From Chryseobacterium gwangjuense (GTDB taxonomy: Bacteria; Bacteroidota; Bacteroidia; Flavobacteriales; Weeksellaceae), in NCBI RefSeq assembly GCF_021311115.1, contig NZ_JAJTNP010000004.1, positions 62,001 through 126,000 of the forward strand: a DNA stretch of 64,000 bases. Reading direction: 5' to 3'. The first letter of the stretch is position 1, and the number at the start of each line of letters is the position of its first letter. This document shows positions 43,691 to 51,534 of this stretch, one piece after another. The notes under the pieces were generated by a model, which was not told the DNA's origin, searched no databases, and saw nothing but the letters and a program-made list of their open reading frames with translations. The position numbers and the translations under genes are program-made.

Positions 43691-44101
43691 GTGAAAAAAA
43701 TAATTTTCAAGAGTAGAATTGTCTATTGGCTTTCGGTTGTTTTTTTTAGTCTTTCCAGTTTAGTCTTAATAACAAAATTAGCGATTCAAATAGGTGAAAA
43801 TTTCAATGTATTTAGTTTTTTATACTTATCAATTTTAGCTGTTTTGTCAATAATTGTATGTGTCAAATTATTTGAAAAGGAAAAGAATGCAGTTGCTTAT
43901 ATAAATGTCTTGCAGCCTTTATTAATTATTTCAGTATTATTTAATTCATTTAAAATTTATTCCACTCATTATATTTATGAACCTGAAGATATAATATTTG
44001 GTATTTTAATGATTATTTTTCTGGTTATAATTAATAAGAATAGGCTAGTATCAAGGGAAATCGCTAAAGAAGAGGAAATTGAAGAAATAGGAAAATCATG
44101 A
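43691..44101 (+). CDS. hypothetical four-helix membrane protein
   Basis: I do not recognise a family. The 136-residue protein begins at GTG (KKIIFKSRIVYWLS) and has four hydrophobic segments at about residues 11-30, 39-56, 70-87 and 95-113, with a charged tail rich in Glu and Lys. It starts 2 bases after uppP, and its stop overlaps the truB start by four bases (ATGA), so it is translationally coupled within the operon. It is more AT-rich than truB, which suggests an accessory gene inserted between conserved ones. Confidence 0.75.
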   Translation: MKKIIFKSRIVYWLSVVFFSLSSLVLITKLAIQIGENFNVFSFLYLSILAVLSIIVCVKLFEKEKNAVAYINVLQPLLIISVLFNSFKIYSTHYIYEPEDIIFGILMIIFLVIINKNRLVSREIAKEEEIEEIGKS

Positions 44102-44796
44102 CATCAGAACAATTACAATCCGGACACATATTTTTATTGGACAAACCTTTGGATTGGACCTCTTTTCAGGCAGTCAATAAAATGAAATACAAACTCAAAA
44201 GAGAGTTTAATCTTCCCAAAAAATTCAAGATTGGCCACGCCGGAACTTTAGATCCGAGAGCAACCGGTCTTTTAATCGTTTGTTGTGGGAAGTTCACGAA
44301 AAAAATTCCTGAAATACAGGATGCACCGAAAGAATATTGGACGGAGATAAAAATCGGAGTACAAACGGAATCTTATGATACCGAAAAACCTGAAATTCTT
44401 CATCAGGACTTTTCACATATTACGGAGGAGCAGATTAATATTGCTTTAGAAAAATTTGTTGGAGAAATTGATCAGAAACCGCCAGTGTTTTCAGCGATAA
44501 AAATTGACGGACAAAGAGCCTACAATTTAGCAAGAGCAGGAGAGGAGGTTGAAATGAAATCTAGAAAAACCACGATCTTTTATATTCAGGATATTAAAAT
44601 TGATCTTCCTTTGGTAAGCTTTACCGTAGGCTGTTCAAAAGGAACGTATATTAGAAGTCTGGCTCACGATATTGGCCAGGAATTGGGAGTGGGAGCTTAT
44701 TTAACACAATTGAGAAGAACAAAAATCGGAGACTATACCATTGAAGATGCTACTTCAGACTTTTTAGAGAATGATTTTAGATTTGAGAATTCATGA
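44098..44796 (+). CDS. truB: tRNA pseudouridine(55) synthase
   Basis: The 232-residue protein contains FLLDKPLDWTSFQAVNKMK, the catalytic GHAGTLDPRATGLL (Asp52), EYWTEIKIGVQTESYDTE, KPPVFSAIKIDGQRAYNLAR and CSKGTYIRSLAHDIGQELG. It makes pseudouridine 55 in the T loop of tRNAs. It lacks the C-terminal PUA-like extension of the E. coli enzyme, as is usual for the shorter type. Its start overlaps the preceding gene and its stop overlaps the beta-barrel gene, each by four bases, so the group is translationally coupled. Confidence 0.95.
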   Translation: MTSEQLQSGHIFLLDKPLDWTSFQAVNKMKYKLKREFNLPKKFKIGHAGTLDPRATGLLIVCCGKFTKKIPEIQDAPKEYWTEIKIGVQTESYDTEKPEILHQDFSHITEEQINIALEKFVGEIDQKPPVFSAIKIDGQRAYNLARAGEEVEMKSRKTTIFYIQDIKIDLPLVSFTVGCSKGTYIRSLAHDIGQELGVGAYLTQLRRTKIGDYTIEDATSDFLENDFRFENS

Positions 44797-45374
44797 TGAA
44801 AAAATTATTTTTATTAATCACTTTATGTGGTTCTTTACTATCCTTTTCACAAAATACAGAGACTAAAAAACAGAAAATGGATTTTTATTTTAATCCTTCT
44901 CTGAATATAGGGTACAATCTGTTTAAAGAAAAAGAAGTTCCTAATAATACGCAGTATATTCAGCCAAAAGCACCCAATAAAATCACCTACGGAATTACAG
45001 CAATCGGAGGTTATAATTTTCTTCCTAACTTTGCATTGGGAACAGGCTTTAAATATAGTTTTATAGAAGATAATTATCATTTGGTGTATGTGATGATTCA
45101 ACCGAAGTTCATCTTTGCACCGGGAGATCGCCCATTTTATATAGATCTTAATTACGGAAAGCAGATCAATAATGCAGTAGTTTCAGATTCTGAATTTTGG
45201 GGCGCACGATTGGGAATGCAGGTTTCTTATTCAAAGAGATTGAGTCAGGAAGGAGGAATTATTTTTGAAGGGTATAAATTAGGTAACGCTAATAAAAATC
45301 CATTTTTTATTGGGTTGAGTTACGGAATTACGATTTTCAGCAATAAAAATTATACAGGTTACGGAGAAGATTAA
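44793..45374 (+). CDS. outer-membrane beta-barrel family protein
   Basis: The 193-residue protein has a signal peptide ([17 protein letters not shown]). Alternating aromatic/polar strands of a small porin-like barrel follow: [74 protein letters not shown] and [12 protein letters not shown]. It is probably an eight-stranded outer-membrane barrel; function unknown. It overlaps truB by four bases and rluF by one base, so it is fully embedded in the operon, which is unusual company for an outer-membrane protein. Confidence 0.8.
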   Translation: MMKKLFLLITLCGSLLSFSQNTETKKQKMDFYFNPSLNIGYNLFKEKEVPNNTQYIQPKAPNKITYGITAIGGYNFLPNFALGTGFKYSFIEDNYHLVYVMIQPKFIFAPGDRPFYIDLNYGKQINNAVVSDSEFWGARLGMQVSYSKRLSQEGGIIFEGYKLGNANKNPFFIGLSYGITIFSNKNYTGYGED

Positions 45375-46096
45375 TGGAAAAAACGCGTATCAATAAATAT
45401 TTATCAGAAGTTGGATACTGCTCCAGAAGAGCGGCAGATAAACTTTTGGAAGAAGGAAGAATAACGATCAACGGAAAAATTCCGGAAATGGGAACCAAAG
45501 TTTCCGATGAAGATCTTGTAGAGGTTGATGGAAAACCTATCCGTGAACCGCAGGATAAACCTATTTATATCGCTTTTAATAAGCCTGTCGGAATTGTCTG
45601 CACTACAGATACAAAACGCGAAAAAAACAATATTGTTGATTATATCAATCACCCAAAAAGGATTTTCCCTATTGGAAGGTTGGATAAACCAAGTGAAGGT
45701 CTTATTCTGCTGACGAGCGACGGTGATATCGTGAATAAAATCCTTAGAGCAAGAAACAATCACGAAAAAGAATATCTGGTACGAGTAGACAAGCCGATCA
45801 CGCCGAGATTCCTGGAGAAAATGCGAAATGGAGTTCCTATTTTAGATACCGTAACCAAAAAATGTGAGGTTGAAAAAATAGACGATATGAACTTCAGGAT
45901 TGTTCTTACACAAGGTCTGAACCGACAAATCCGTAGAATGTGCGAATTTTTGGGTTATGAAGTGAAAAAACTTAAAAGAATCCGTATCATGAACATCAAA
46001 TTAGATCTCCCGATTGGTAAATGGAGAGATCTGACGGATGAAGAATTTTCAGCACTCAATATGCTTTTAGAGGACTCGAGTAAAACGGCTGAATAA
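45374..46096 (+). CDS. rluF: 23S rRNA pseudouridine synthase, RluF-like
   Basis: The 240-residue protein has an N-terminal S4 RNA-binding domain ([20 protein letters not shown]) and an RsuA-type catalytic domain with [18 protein letters not shown] (Asp104). It ends with the RluF-like signature [18 protein letters not shown] and [11 protein letters not shown]. RluF modifies U2604 of 23S rRNA; the RsuA family also includes RluB and RluE, so the target is inferred from the [13 protein letters not shown] segment. It is the last gene of the ftsX operon and converges on the HhH gene with a 3-base gap. Confidence 0.9.
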   Translation: MEKTRINKYLSEVGYCSRRAADKLLEEGRITINGKIPEMGTKVSDEDLVEVDGKPIREPQDKPIYIAFNKPVGIVCTTDTKREKNNIVDYINHPKRIFPIGRLDKPSEGLILLTSDGDIVNKILRARNNHEKEYLVRVDKPITPRFLEKMRNGVPILDTVTKKCEVEKIDDMNFRIVLTQGLNRQIRRMCEFLGYEVKKLKRIRIMNIKLDLPIGKWRDLTDEEFSALNMLLEDSSKTAE

Positions 46097-46099
46097 ATT

Positions 46100-47383
46100 T
46101 TATTTAGTATATAATCTCATTCTTTTTTCATATTCAGGTTTTAGCTTCAAATATTTCCAGATTTTTTTGTCATCAGGATTGCTGACTCTGTAGTATAAAA
46201 TTTTATCTGCAGAATATTTAAAATAAGGATGGTTTTTCAGCCATTCTTCCGGAGCTTCAGTCAACGTATATTTCTGAATACTTGAAGTATTTAATTGAGC
46301 GATGGAAAGTAATTTTTGTGTTAACTCTGCATCAATATTATACGTGGTCAGGATTTGCTCTTTATTGACAAATCCGCCCAGTTTTTTTCTGAAACCGATC
46401 ATAGAACCGGCTGCTTTTTCATCAAAACCAAACTCAATAAGTTGTTTAAAAGTAACAGCATTGAGATCTACTTTCGAAAAATCTGTTTTTTCCTGTTGCC
46501 TTATCTCCGTTTTTAGAATGGTTGCTGAATTTAATTTGATAAAAGGTTTCATCTCCTCAAACTTCTCGGCGGAAACCACAAAACATTTTTGAATATCTTC
46601 CAGACTTTTGAAACTTCCTTGTAGATTCCGGTCCCTGTAATTAATGATGGTTTGCGCCTGTTTATCAGAAAAGCCAAAAGATTTCCAACCTTCAAGATCT
46701 AATGTATTCGGATCAAAAGAATAATAACGATTTTTTTCTGACTTAAAGCTTTTAGCAGCATTATTAAAATTTGAATGTGTTTTTTCCGGCAGAATCAAAT
46801 AAGGACTGATCTTTTGGAAATTTTCTTCACTAATAATAAAACATTCTTTTAGCTTTTCTTTGCTTACAAAACTGCCTCCTAAATATGTTTTATATTTCAA
46901 GATAGCTTCGGATTGTTTTTTGCTAAACCCAATTTTAATCCAATCGTTGAGAGTATAATGATCTGGGTTGAATTTTTGGGAAATTGTGAGGGTTCTTTTT
47001 TCAAAACCTTTGAAATTACCGGATTTTGCATCGTTGTTACTTTCCGGCAATAAGATGTAAGGTTCCAGTACTGCAAATTTTTCAGAGGAAACTGCAAAAC
47101 ATTTCTTGAATTGTTCTTTCGAGGTAAATCTTCCGCCGACAATCTTTTTATAATTCAGAATCGTGGCAATCTGTTGCGATGAAAATCCTAAGTGCTGCCA
47201 TTGCTTTTCGTCCAAATCATTGGGATCAAAATCCGTTAATTCCAACATGGAATTGTTTTCAGAAATGAATTTAACCTCCGGAAAGTTCTCGTTTTTTGCT
47301 TTAGAATAATTCTGAAACGCAATGAGAAAGAGCAGGAAAATACCTAATCCTGCAATTTTTGTGTAATAATTTCTGTTCATCAT
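46100..47383 (-). CDS. exported helix-hairpin-helix repeat protein (ComEA-like)
   Basis: The 427-residue protein has one N-terminal membrane helix or uncleaved signal (IAGLGIFLLFLIAFQNYSKA). Four related repeats follow, beginning FDPNDLDEKQWQHLGFSSQQ, FNPDHYTLNDWIKIGFSKKQ, FDPNTLDLEGWKSFGFSDKQ and LNAVTFKQLIEFGFDEKAA. The first three continue with an ILNYKKIVGGRFTSKEQFKKC-like helix and a KCF-type motif. This is the helix-hairpin-helix fold of ComEA-type periplasmic DNA-binding proteins, but with four copies. A charged C-terminal domain ends the chain. It may bind DNA or mediate protein contacts outside the cytoplasm; competence genes are not nearby. Confidence 0.82.
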   Translation of the reverse strand: MMNRNYYTKIAGLGIFLLFLIAFQNYSKAKNENFPEVKFISENNSMLELTDFDPNDLDEKQWQHLGFSSQQIATILNYKKIVGGRFTSKEQFKKCFAVSSEKFAVLEPYILLPESNNDAKSGNFKGFEKRTLTISQKFNPDHYTLNDWIKIGFSKKQSEAILKYKTYLGGSFVSKEKLKECFIISEENFQKISPYLILPEKTHSNFNNAAKSFKSEKNRYYSFDPNTLDLEGWKSFGFSDKQAQTIINYRDRNLQGSFKSLEDIQKCFVVSAEKFEEMKPFIKLNSATILKTEIRQQEKTDFSKVDLNAVTFKQLIEFGFDEKAAGSMIGFRKKLGGFVNKEQILTTYNIDAELTQKLLSIAQLNTSSIQKYTLTEAPEEWLKNHPYFKYSADKILYYRVSNPDDKKIWKYLKLKPEYEKRMRLYTK

Positions 47384-47469
47384 AAAAAATTTAATAATAA
47401 ATTATATTAAATCAGATACGATGCGAAATGAATTTAGTTTAAAATTCTAGTTATGAGTGTTTGCGTAAA

Positions 47470-47820
47470 TTAAAGGCTTTCTGTATCTCTTTCTGCCAAA
47501 GAATCTTTTAATTTCAAAAGTTCTGCCTTTACGAATTCCAAACGATCAATTAAAGTAACGGTTTCAGAGATTTTGCTGTTGGTCGTCAGTGCAACACGGG
47601 CTCCGTCCAACGTATAGCCTTTTTCCTTTACCAAATGATAAATCATCTGAAGGTTACTGATATCTTCCGGAGTGAAATATCGGTTCCCTTTTTTGTTTTT
47701 TTTAGGTTTTATAATGGGGAATTCCTGTTCCCAATAACGTATTAATGAAGTGTTTACATCAAATGCTTTTGCAACTTCTCCTATTGAATAATACAGCTTA
47801 TCGGGTAAATTTATCTTCAT
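47470..47820 (-). CDS. MerR family transcriptional regulator
   Basis: The 116-residue protein has an N-terminal winged HTH of the MerR type (KLYYSIGEVAKAFDVNTSLI, then RYWEQEFPIIKPKKN and GNRYFTPEDISNLQMIYHL) and a short C-terminal helix for dimerisation without a visible metal- or drug-binding domain. An in-frame ATG at 47841 was rejected because it overlaps a clear TATCTTTG promoter box; the ATG at 47820 gives MKINLPDKLYYSIGEVAK. It is divergent from an AraC-type regulator. Its target genes are not evident. Confidence 0.9.
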   Translation of the reverse strand: MKINLPDKLYYSIGEVAKAFDVNTSLIRYWEQEFPIIKPKKNKKGNRYFTPEDISNLQMIYHLVKEKGYTLDGARVALTTNSKISETVTLIDRLEFVKAELLKLKDSLAERDTESL

Positions 47821-47838
47821 TTTTAGAATCCTAATCTT

Positions 47839-47869
47839 CAAAGATAAAAATTTTTAAAAAACGTAACAA
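47839..47869 (-). promoter_or_regulatory. promoter of the MerR gene (TTG-N20-TATCTTTG)
   Basis: On the minus strand TATCTTTG (47839-47846) matches TAnnTTTG, and a TTG (47867-47869) lies 20 bases upstream. The box is 18 bases before the chosen ATG and settles the start. Confidence 0.75.
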
Positions 47870-47979
47870 ATATATAATGTATGTTTATGTTTTCTGTGTT
47901 TAATAAAACTAAAAGTAGTGATGAATTTCTATGGAAAATACCTTTGTTTTCATTAATTTTGGTTAAAATAAAAATTACA

Positions 47980-48861
47980 TTGGATTCTATTTCTGTGCTT
48001 CATATCGATCTGTTTCAGTCGGGGAGAAGAACCTCTGATTTTTATTTCAGTACTCTGCAAAATCATTTAATTGTAGGTCATCGTCATCTTGAAAAAGCCC
48101 ATCGCCACGATTTTTATGCTACCATTTTATTTACGAAAGGAACAGGAGTTCACGAGATTGATTTTCAAAAGTATGAGGTGTCTGCAGGAAGCCTGTTTTT
48201 TATGTCTCCCGGACAAATCCACAGTTGGGAGCTGTCGGATGATATTGAAGGCTACCTGTTCTTCTGTTTGCAGGATTTTTATGAGATGCATTATGTGAAT
48301 CAAAAACTGAGAAGCTTTTCATTCTTTGGATCGGTCAATTTTCCTCGAAAATTACAACTTAATGAAACGGAATTACATGAAAATCTCAGTCTATTTCTTG
48401 AATTGGAAAAAGAATATCATCAGCAAGACGTGTTGAAAAACGGATATATGCTGTCACTAATGTCACAGATCTTTATAAAATCAACAAGACAGTTTTCCAG
48501 AGACTTTGATCATCTGGCTTCTTCTGCAAGTCTTTCGTATTTTAAGCATTATCAGGATTTTGAAACGTTGGTAGAGCAGTATTTCAGTGAAGAAAAATCA
48601 ATTGCTTTTTATGCTTCGTTAATGGATATTTCTCCAAAACATTTAAACCGTATAACTCAGACGGTAGTACAAAAAACGGCAACGGATGTCATTACTGAAA
48701 GAACGATTCTGGAAGCGAAAAGAATGCTGATGTATCTGGATGAAAGCCTTGTAGAGATTGCTTTCCGATTAGGTTATGAAGAATATTCTTATTTTGTGAG
48801 AGTATTCCGAAAAACTTCTGGAATGACTCCCACTCAATTTATTAAAAAATACAAGGTTTAA
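47980..48861 (+). CDS. AraC family transcriptional regulator with cupin sensor domain
   Basis: The protein has an N-terminal cupin-like sensor (HRHDFYATILFTKGTGVHEI, VSAGSLFFMSPGQIHSWEL) and a C-terminal double HTH of AraC type (SIAFYASLMDISPKHLNRIT, then VEIAFRLGYEEYSYFVRVFR and KTSGMTPTQFIKKYK). Such regulators sense small molecules and activate nearby or distant genes. The frame is open back to an ATG at 47881, but the added 33 residues (VFNKTKSSDEFLWKIPLF and similar) look non-coding and contain a TACCTTTG promoter box at 47939-47946. I therefore prefer the TTG at 47980 (294 residues), with moderate confidence. It is divergent from the MerR gene; its targets are unknown. Confidence 0.85.
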   Translation: MDSISVLHIDLFQSGRRTSDFYFSTLQNHLIVGHRHLEKAHRHDFYATILFTKGTGVHEIDFQKYEVSAGSLFFMSPGQIHSWELSDDIEGYLFFCLQDFYEMHYVNQKLRSFSFFGSVNFPRKLQLNETELHENLSLFLELEKEYHQQDVLKNGYMLSLMSQIFIKSTRQFSRDFDHLASSASLSYFKHYQDFETLVEQYFSEEKSIAFYASLMDISPKHLNRITQTVVQKTATDVITERTILEAKRMLMYLDESLVEIAFRLGYEEYSYFVRVFRKTSGMTPTQFIKKYKV

Positions 48862-48864
48862 TAA

Positions 48865-50307
48865 CTATAATAAAAGTTTGAAAGGTCCTTCAAATGTAGT
48901 ATCAAAAGAATCTACCATTTCTCCCTTTTCATCAAAAACTCCAATGGTCATATCTTGTTTTGAAAACTTAATGTCTTTCTCAGGAAACGTAATATTGATA
49001 TTACCCTTTAAAATTTCATCTCCTTTTAAAACAATTCTACTGGTGCCAAAGAAATCAATTTCTCCGTTTTCTGGAGTAACAACTTTAATCGTTAATATCT
49101 TTTTTTCATTGGTCTTATTTAGGAGCGTATAAATAAAAGTATTGGTGATTTTTCCGTTTTTTACGAAGAATGTAGATCCTGCAGGTTTGATGAATTTAGC
49201 TTCCATCGTACCTCGGTCGTACATCAGAAAACCCAAAAATCCGATTAATAAACATAGAAATACTGCCGTCGCTTTCATTCTTGAGGTGAATTTGAATTCC
49301 TCCTGATTTTCAATTTCTGCCTCTGTAGCATAACGAATCAGTCCTTTTGGAAGACCTACTTTCTCCATAACTTCATCACATGCGTCAATACAGGCAGTAC
49401 AGTTCACGCACTCCAGTTGTTGTCCGTTTCTGATATCAATTCCTGTAGGACAAACAACAACGCATTGATGACAATCTATACAATCTCCTTTCCCGACAGC
49501 TTTTCGATCCTCATTGTTTCTCCATTTTGAACGGTTTTCACCTCTTTTAAAATCATAATAAACATTAATTGTCTGCTTGTCAATTAAAACACCCTGAAGT
49601 CTTCCGTACGGACAAACAAGTGTACAAACCTGTTCCCGAAGCCATGCAAATGTAAAATAGAAAGTGATAGCAAAACCGATCATTCCTAAAAACTTTAAAG
49701 AATGATCTGCAGGTCCTTCAGTTATTATTTTAAAAACTTCTTCATAACCAACGATGTACATGAACATGAAATTGGTAATTAGTACTGATGTTAAAGCAAA
49801 AACAGACCATTTTATGACTCTTTTTCTGATTTTCTCAGCATCCCATTCCTGTCTGTCAAGTTTCATCTGTTTGTTTCGATCACCTTCAATCCAGTATTCG
49901 ATTTTTCTGAAAACACTTTCCATGAAAATGGTTTGAGGACACAGCCACCCACAAAAAATTCTTCCGAAAACCACTGTGAAAAGCATCACAAAGATTACAG
50001 AAGTCACGGCTCCTAAAGCGAGAATGAAGAAATCCTGGAGATAAAACGGCTGACCAAAAATGAAAAACCTTCTGTCTATTACATTGAATAAAAAAACGGG
50101 ATTATTGTTGATCTTGATAAAAGGCAATCCGAAAAACAGAGCTAATAAGAAATAACTTACGTAGTTTCTGTAGTTGGTGTATTTCCCTTTTGGCTTTCGT
50201 GGAAATACCCATTTTCTTTTTCCGGTCTGATCCATGGTTCCCACCGAATTTCTAAAATCTTCATAATCTATTTCTGAGGGTTGGAGGTTGTCGGATGGTA
50301 TATTCAT
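48865..50307 (-). CDS. ccoG: cytochrome c oxidase accessory protein CcoG (FixG/RdxA)
   Basis: The 480-residue membrane iron-sulfur protein has five or six membrane helices, a conserved VVFGRIFCGWLCPQTIFMES segment, a TLVCPYGRLQGVLID loop, and a ferredoxin-like domain with two 4Fe-4S motifs (CIDCHQCVVVCP and CVNCTACIDACD). A C-terminal Ig-like periplasmic domain completes it (NKTNEKKILTIKVVTPENGE). CcoG supports copper delivery and assembly of cbb3-type cytochrome oxidase. The ccoNOP and other assembly genes are not in the window, so it stands apart here. It converges on the AraC gene with a 3-base gap. Confidence 0.95.
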   Translation of the reverse strand: MNIPSDNLQPSEIDYEDFRNSVGTMDQTGKRKWVFPRKPKGKYTNYRNYVSYFLLALFFGLPFIKINNNPVFLFNVIDRRFFIFGQPFYLQDFFILALGAVTSVIFVMLFTVVFGRIFCGWLCPQTIFMESVFRKIEYWIEGDRNKQMKLDRQEWDAEKIRKRVIKWSVFALTSVLITNFMFMYIVGYEEVFKIITEGPADHSLKFLGMIGFAITFYFTFAWLREQVCTLVCPYGRLQGVLIDKQTINVYYDFKRGENRSKWRNNEDRKAVGKGDCIDCHQCVVVCPTGIDIRNGQQLECVNCTACIDACDEVMEKVGLPKGLIRYATEAEIENQEEFKFTSRMKATAVFLCLLIGFLGFLMYDRGTMEAKFIKPAGSTFFVKNGKITNTFIYTLLNKTNEKKILTIKVVTPENGEIDFFGTSRIVLKGDEILKGNINITFPEKDIKFSKQDMTIGVFDEKGEMVDSFDTTFEGPFKLLL

Positions 50308-50569
50308 TGTTTTGAAAGTTGTATAATATGGTTTGCAGAATGTTTTTTTGTTTTAGTAAATGCTCATTTTGCAAATTTGATGATTGAAGCTTTTTGCTAT
50401 TTTAGCTCTTGCAAATCTCTTAATTAAATAACTTCACTACTAATATTATCTACTTCTTAAATAGGATTATTCGGACATTTTTAAATATTGTTTTAATGTA
50501 TCAGAATGAGAAAATAATTTTGAATCTGATTGTACATGTTGTAAATTGTGCTTCTTAAAATTGAGAGGC

Positions 50570-51463
50570 ATGAAAAAAATATTGAAAATCGGCTGGGTTG
50601 GTTTGGTTTTAGCAGTAGTTAGCTGTAAATCAGTAAATACTAATAAAATGTTTTATGGTGGTGTAAAGCCCGAAAAAATTTCTGATCAGTTTAGTTTTAC
50701 AGAAGGTCCTTCTTCGGATAAAGAAGGTAATGTTTACTTTACGGATCAGCCTAATGATAAAATTTACTTTTGGGATTGGAAAACGAATACAATTGCTGAG
50801 TTTTTAGATAAAACGGGAAGAGCGAACGGAACTTATTTTGATAAAGAAGATCATTTAATTACCTGTTCGGATGATCAGGGAGAAATCTGGAAAATTTCAA
50901 AAAATAAAAAGATAGAAGTTTTATCAAGAGGTTTTGAAGGAAAAAGGCTCAATGGACCTAATGATTTGTGGATAGATGCTTTTGGAGGAATCTATTTTAC
51001 AGATCCACTGTATGAAAGGGAGTATTGGAAAAATTTTAAACAGGAAATTCCACAGAAAAATCTGTACTATAGAAATAAAGAGGGTATAATTTCAAAATTG
51101 GAAACCTTTATTCAGCCTAATGGAATTGTAGGAAGTGAAAAACTGAAAAAACTATATGTTTCAGATATTGATGCGGGGAAAACCTATGTGTACGATCTAC
51201 TTGGTGAAGGAAAGCTTTCGGAAAAGAAACTTTTTTGCGAAATGGGTTCAGACGGAATGACGTTAGATAAGCATGGTAATCTTTATTTAACCGGAAATGG
51301 TGTTTCTGTTTTTAACAGAGAAGGAAAGAAAATATACCAGATTCCGATTCCTGAAAAGTGGACTTCGAATGTAACTTTCGGTGGAGAAAATAATGATATT
51401 CTGTTTATTACAGCTTCCGAATCGGTTTATGTTTTACCAACAAGAGTGACAGGAGTGAGATGA
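50570..51463 (+). CDS. SMP-30/gluconolactonase-like beta-propeller lipoprotein
   Basis: The 297-residue protein has a lipoprotein signal ending LAVVSC (Cys18), followed by a six-bladed propeller. Family motifs are FTEGPSSDKEGNVYFTDQPN, NGPNDLWIDAFGGIYFTDPL (acidic metal-binding loops), FIQPNGIVGSEKLKKLYVSD and SDGMTLDKHGNLYLTG. These match SMP-30/gluconolactonase/LRE lactone hydrolases, here anchored by lipid in the periplasm or outer membrane. The substrate is unknown; a sugar-acid or other lactone is likely. A possible start at 50546 would add eight residues (CFLKLRG) and is less likely than the ATG at 50570. It is a single gene. Confidence 0.85.
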   Translation: MKKILKIGWVGLVLAVVSCKSVNTNKMFYGGVKPEKISDQFSFTEGPSSDKEGNVYFTDQPNDKIYFWDWKTNTIAEFLDKTGRANGTYFDKEDHLITCSDDQGEIWKISKNKKIEVLSRGFEGKRLNGPNDLWIDAFGGIYFTDPLYEREYWKNFKQEIPQKNLYYRNKEGIISKLETFIQPNGIVGSEKLKKLYVSDIDAGKTYVYDLLGEGKLSEKKLFCEMGSDGMTLDKHGNLYLTGNGVSVFNREGKKIYQIPIPEKWTSNVTFGGENNDILFITASESVYVLPTRVTGVR

Positions 51464-51471
51464 TAGTTTTG

Positions 51472-51528
51472 GGTTGAGATTAAGGTTAATAAAACACGAT
51501 GTTTATAATCTTAGTCTTAATCTCAACC
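51472..51528. repeat. hairpin with GATTAAG core (copy 3)
   Basis: GGTTGAGATTAAG at 51472-51484 is perfectly complementary to CTTAATCTCAACC at 51516-51528. Further weaker pairing extends inwards, and the element ends just before the stop of the convergent helicase gene. It shares the core with the hairpins at 29383-29524 and 42790-42847. Confidence 0.65.
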
Positions 51529-51534
51529 TCAATC

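Noticed and set aside
45404-45763. A 119-codon antisense frame in rluF
   Set aside because: It is a shadow of the conserved S4 and catalytic domains.
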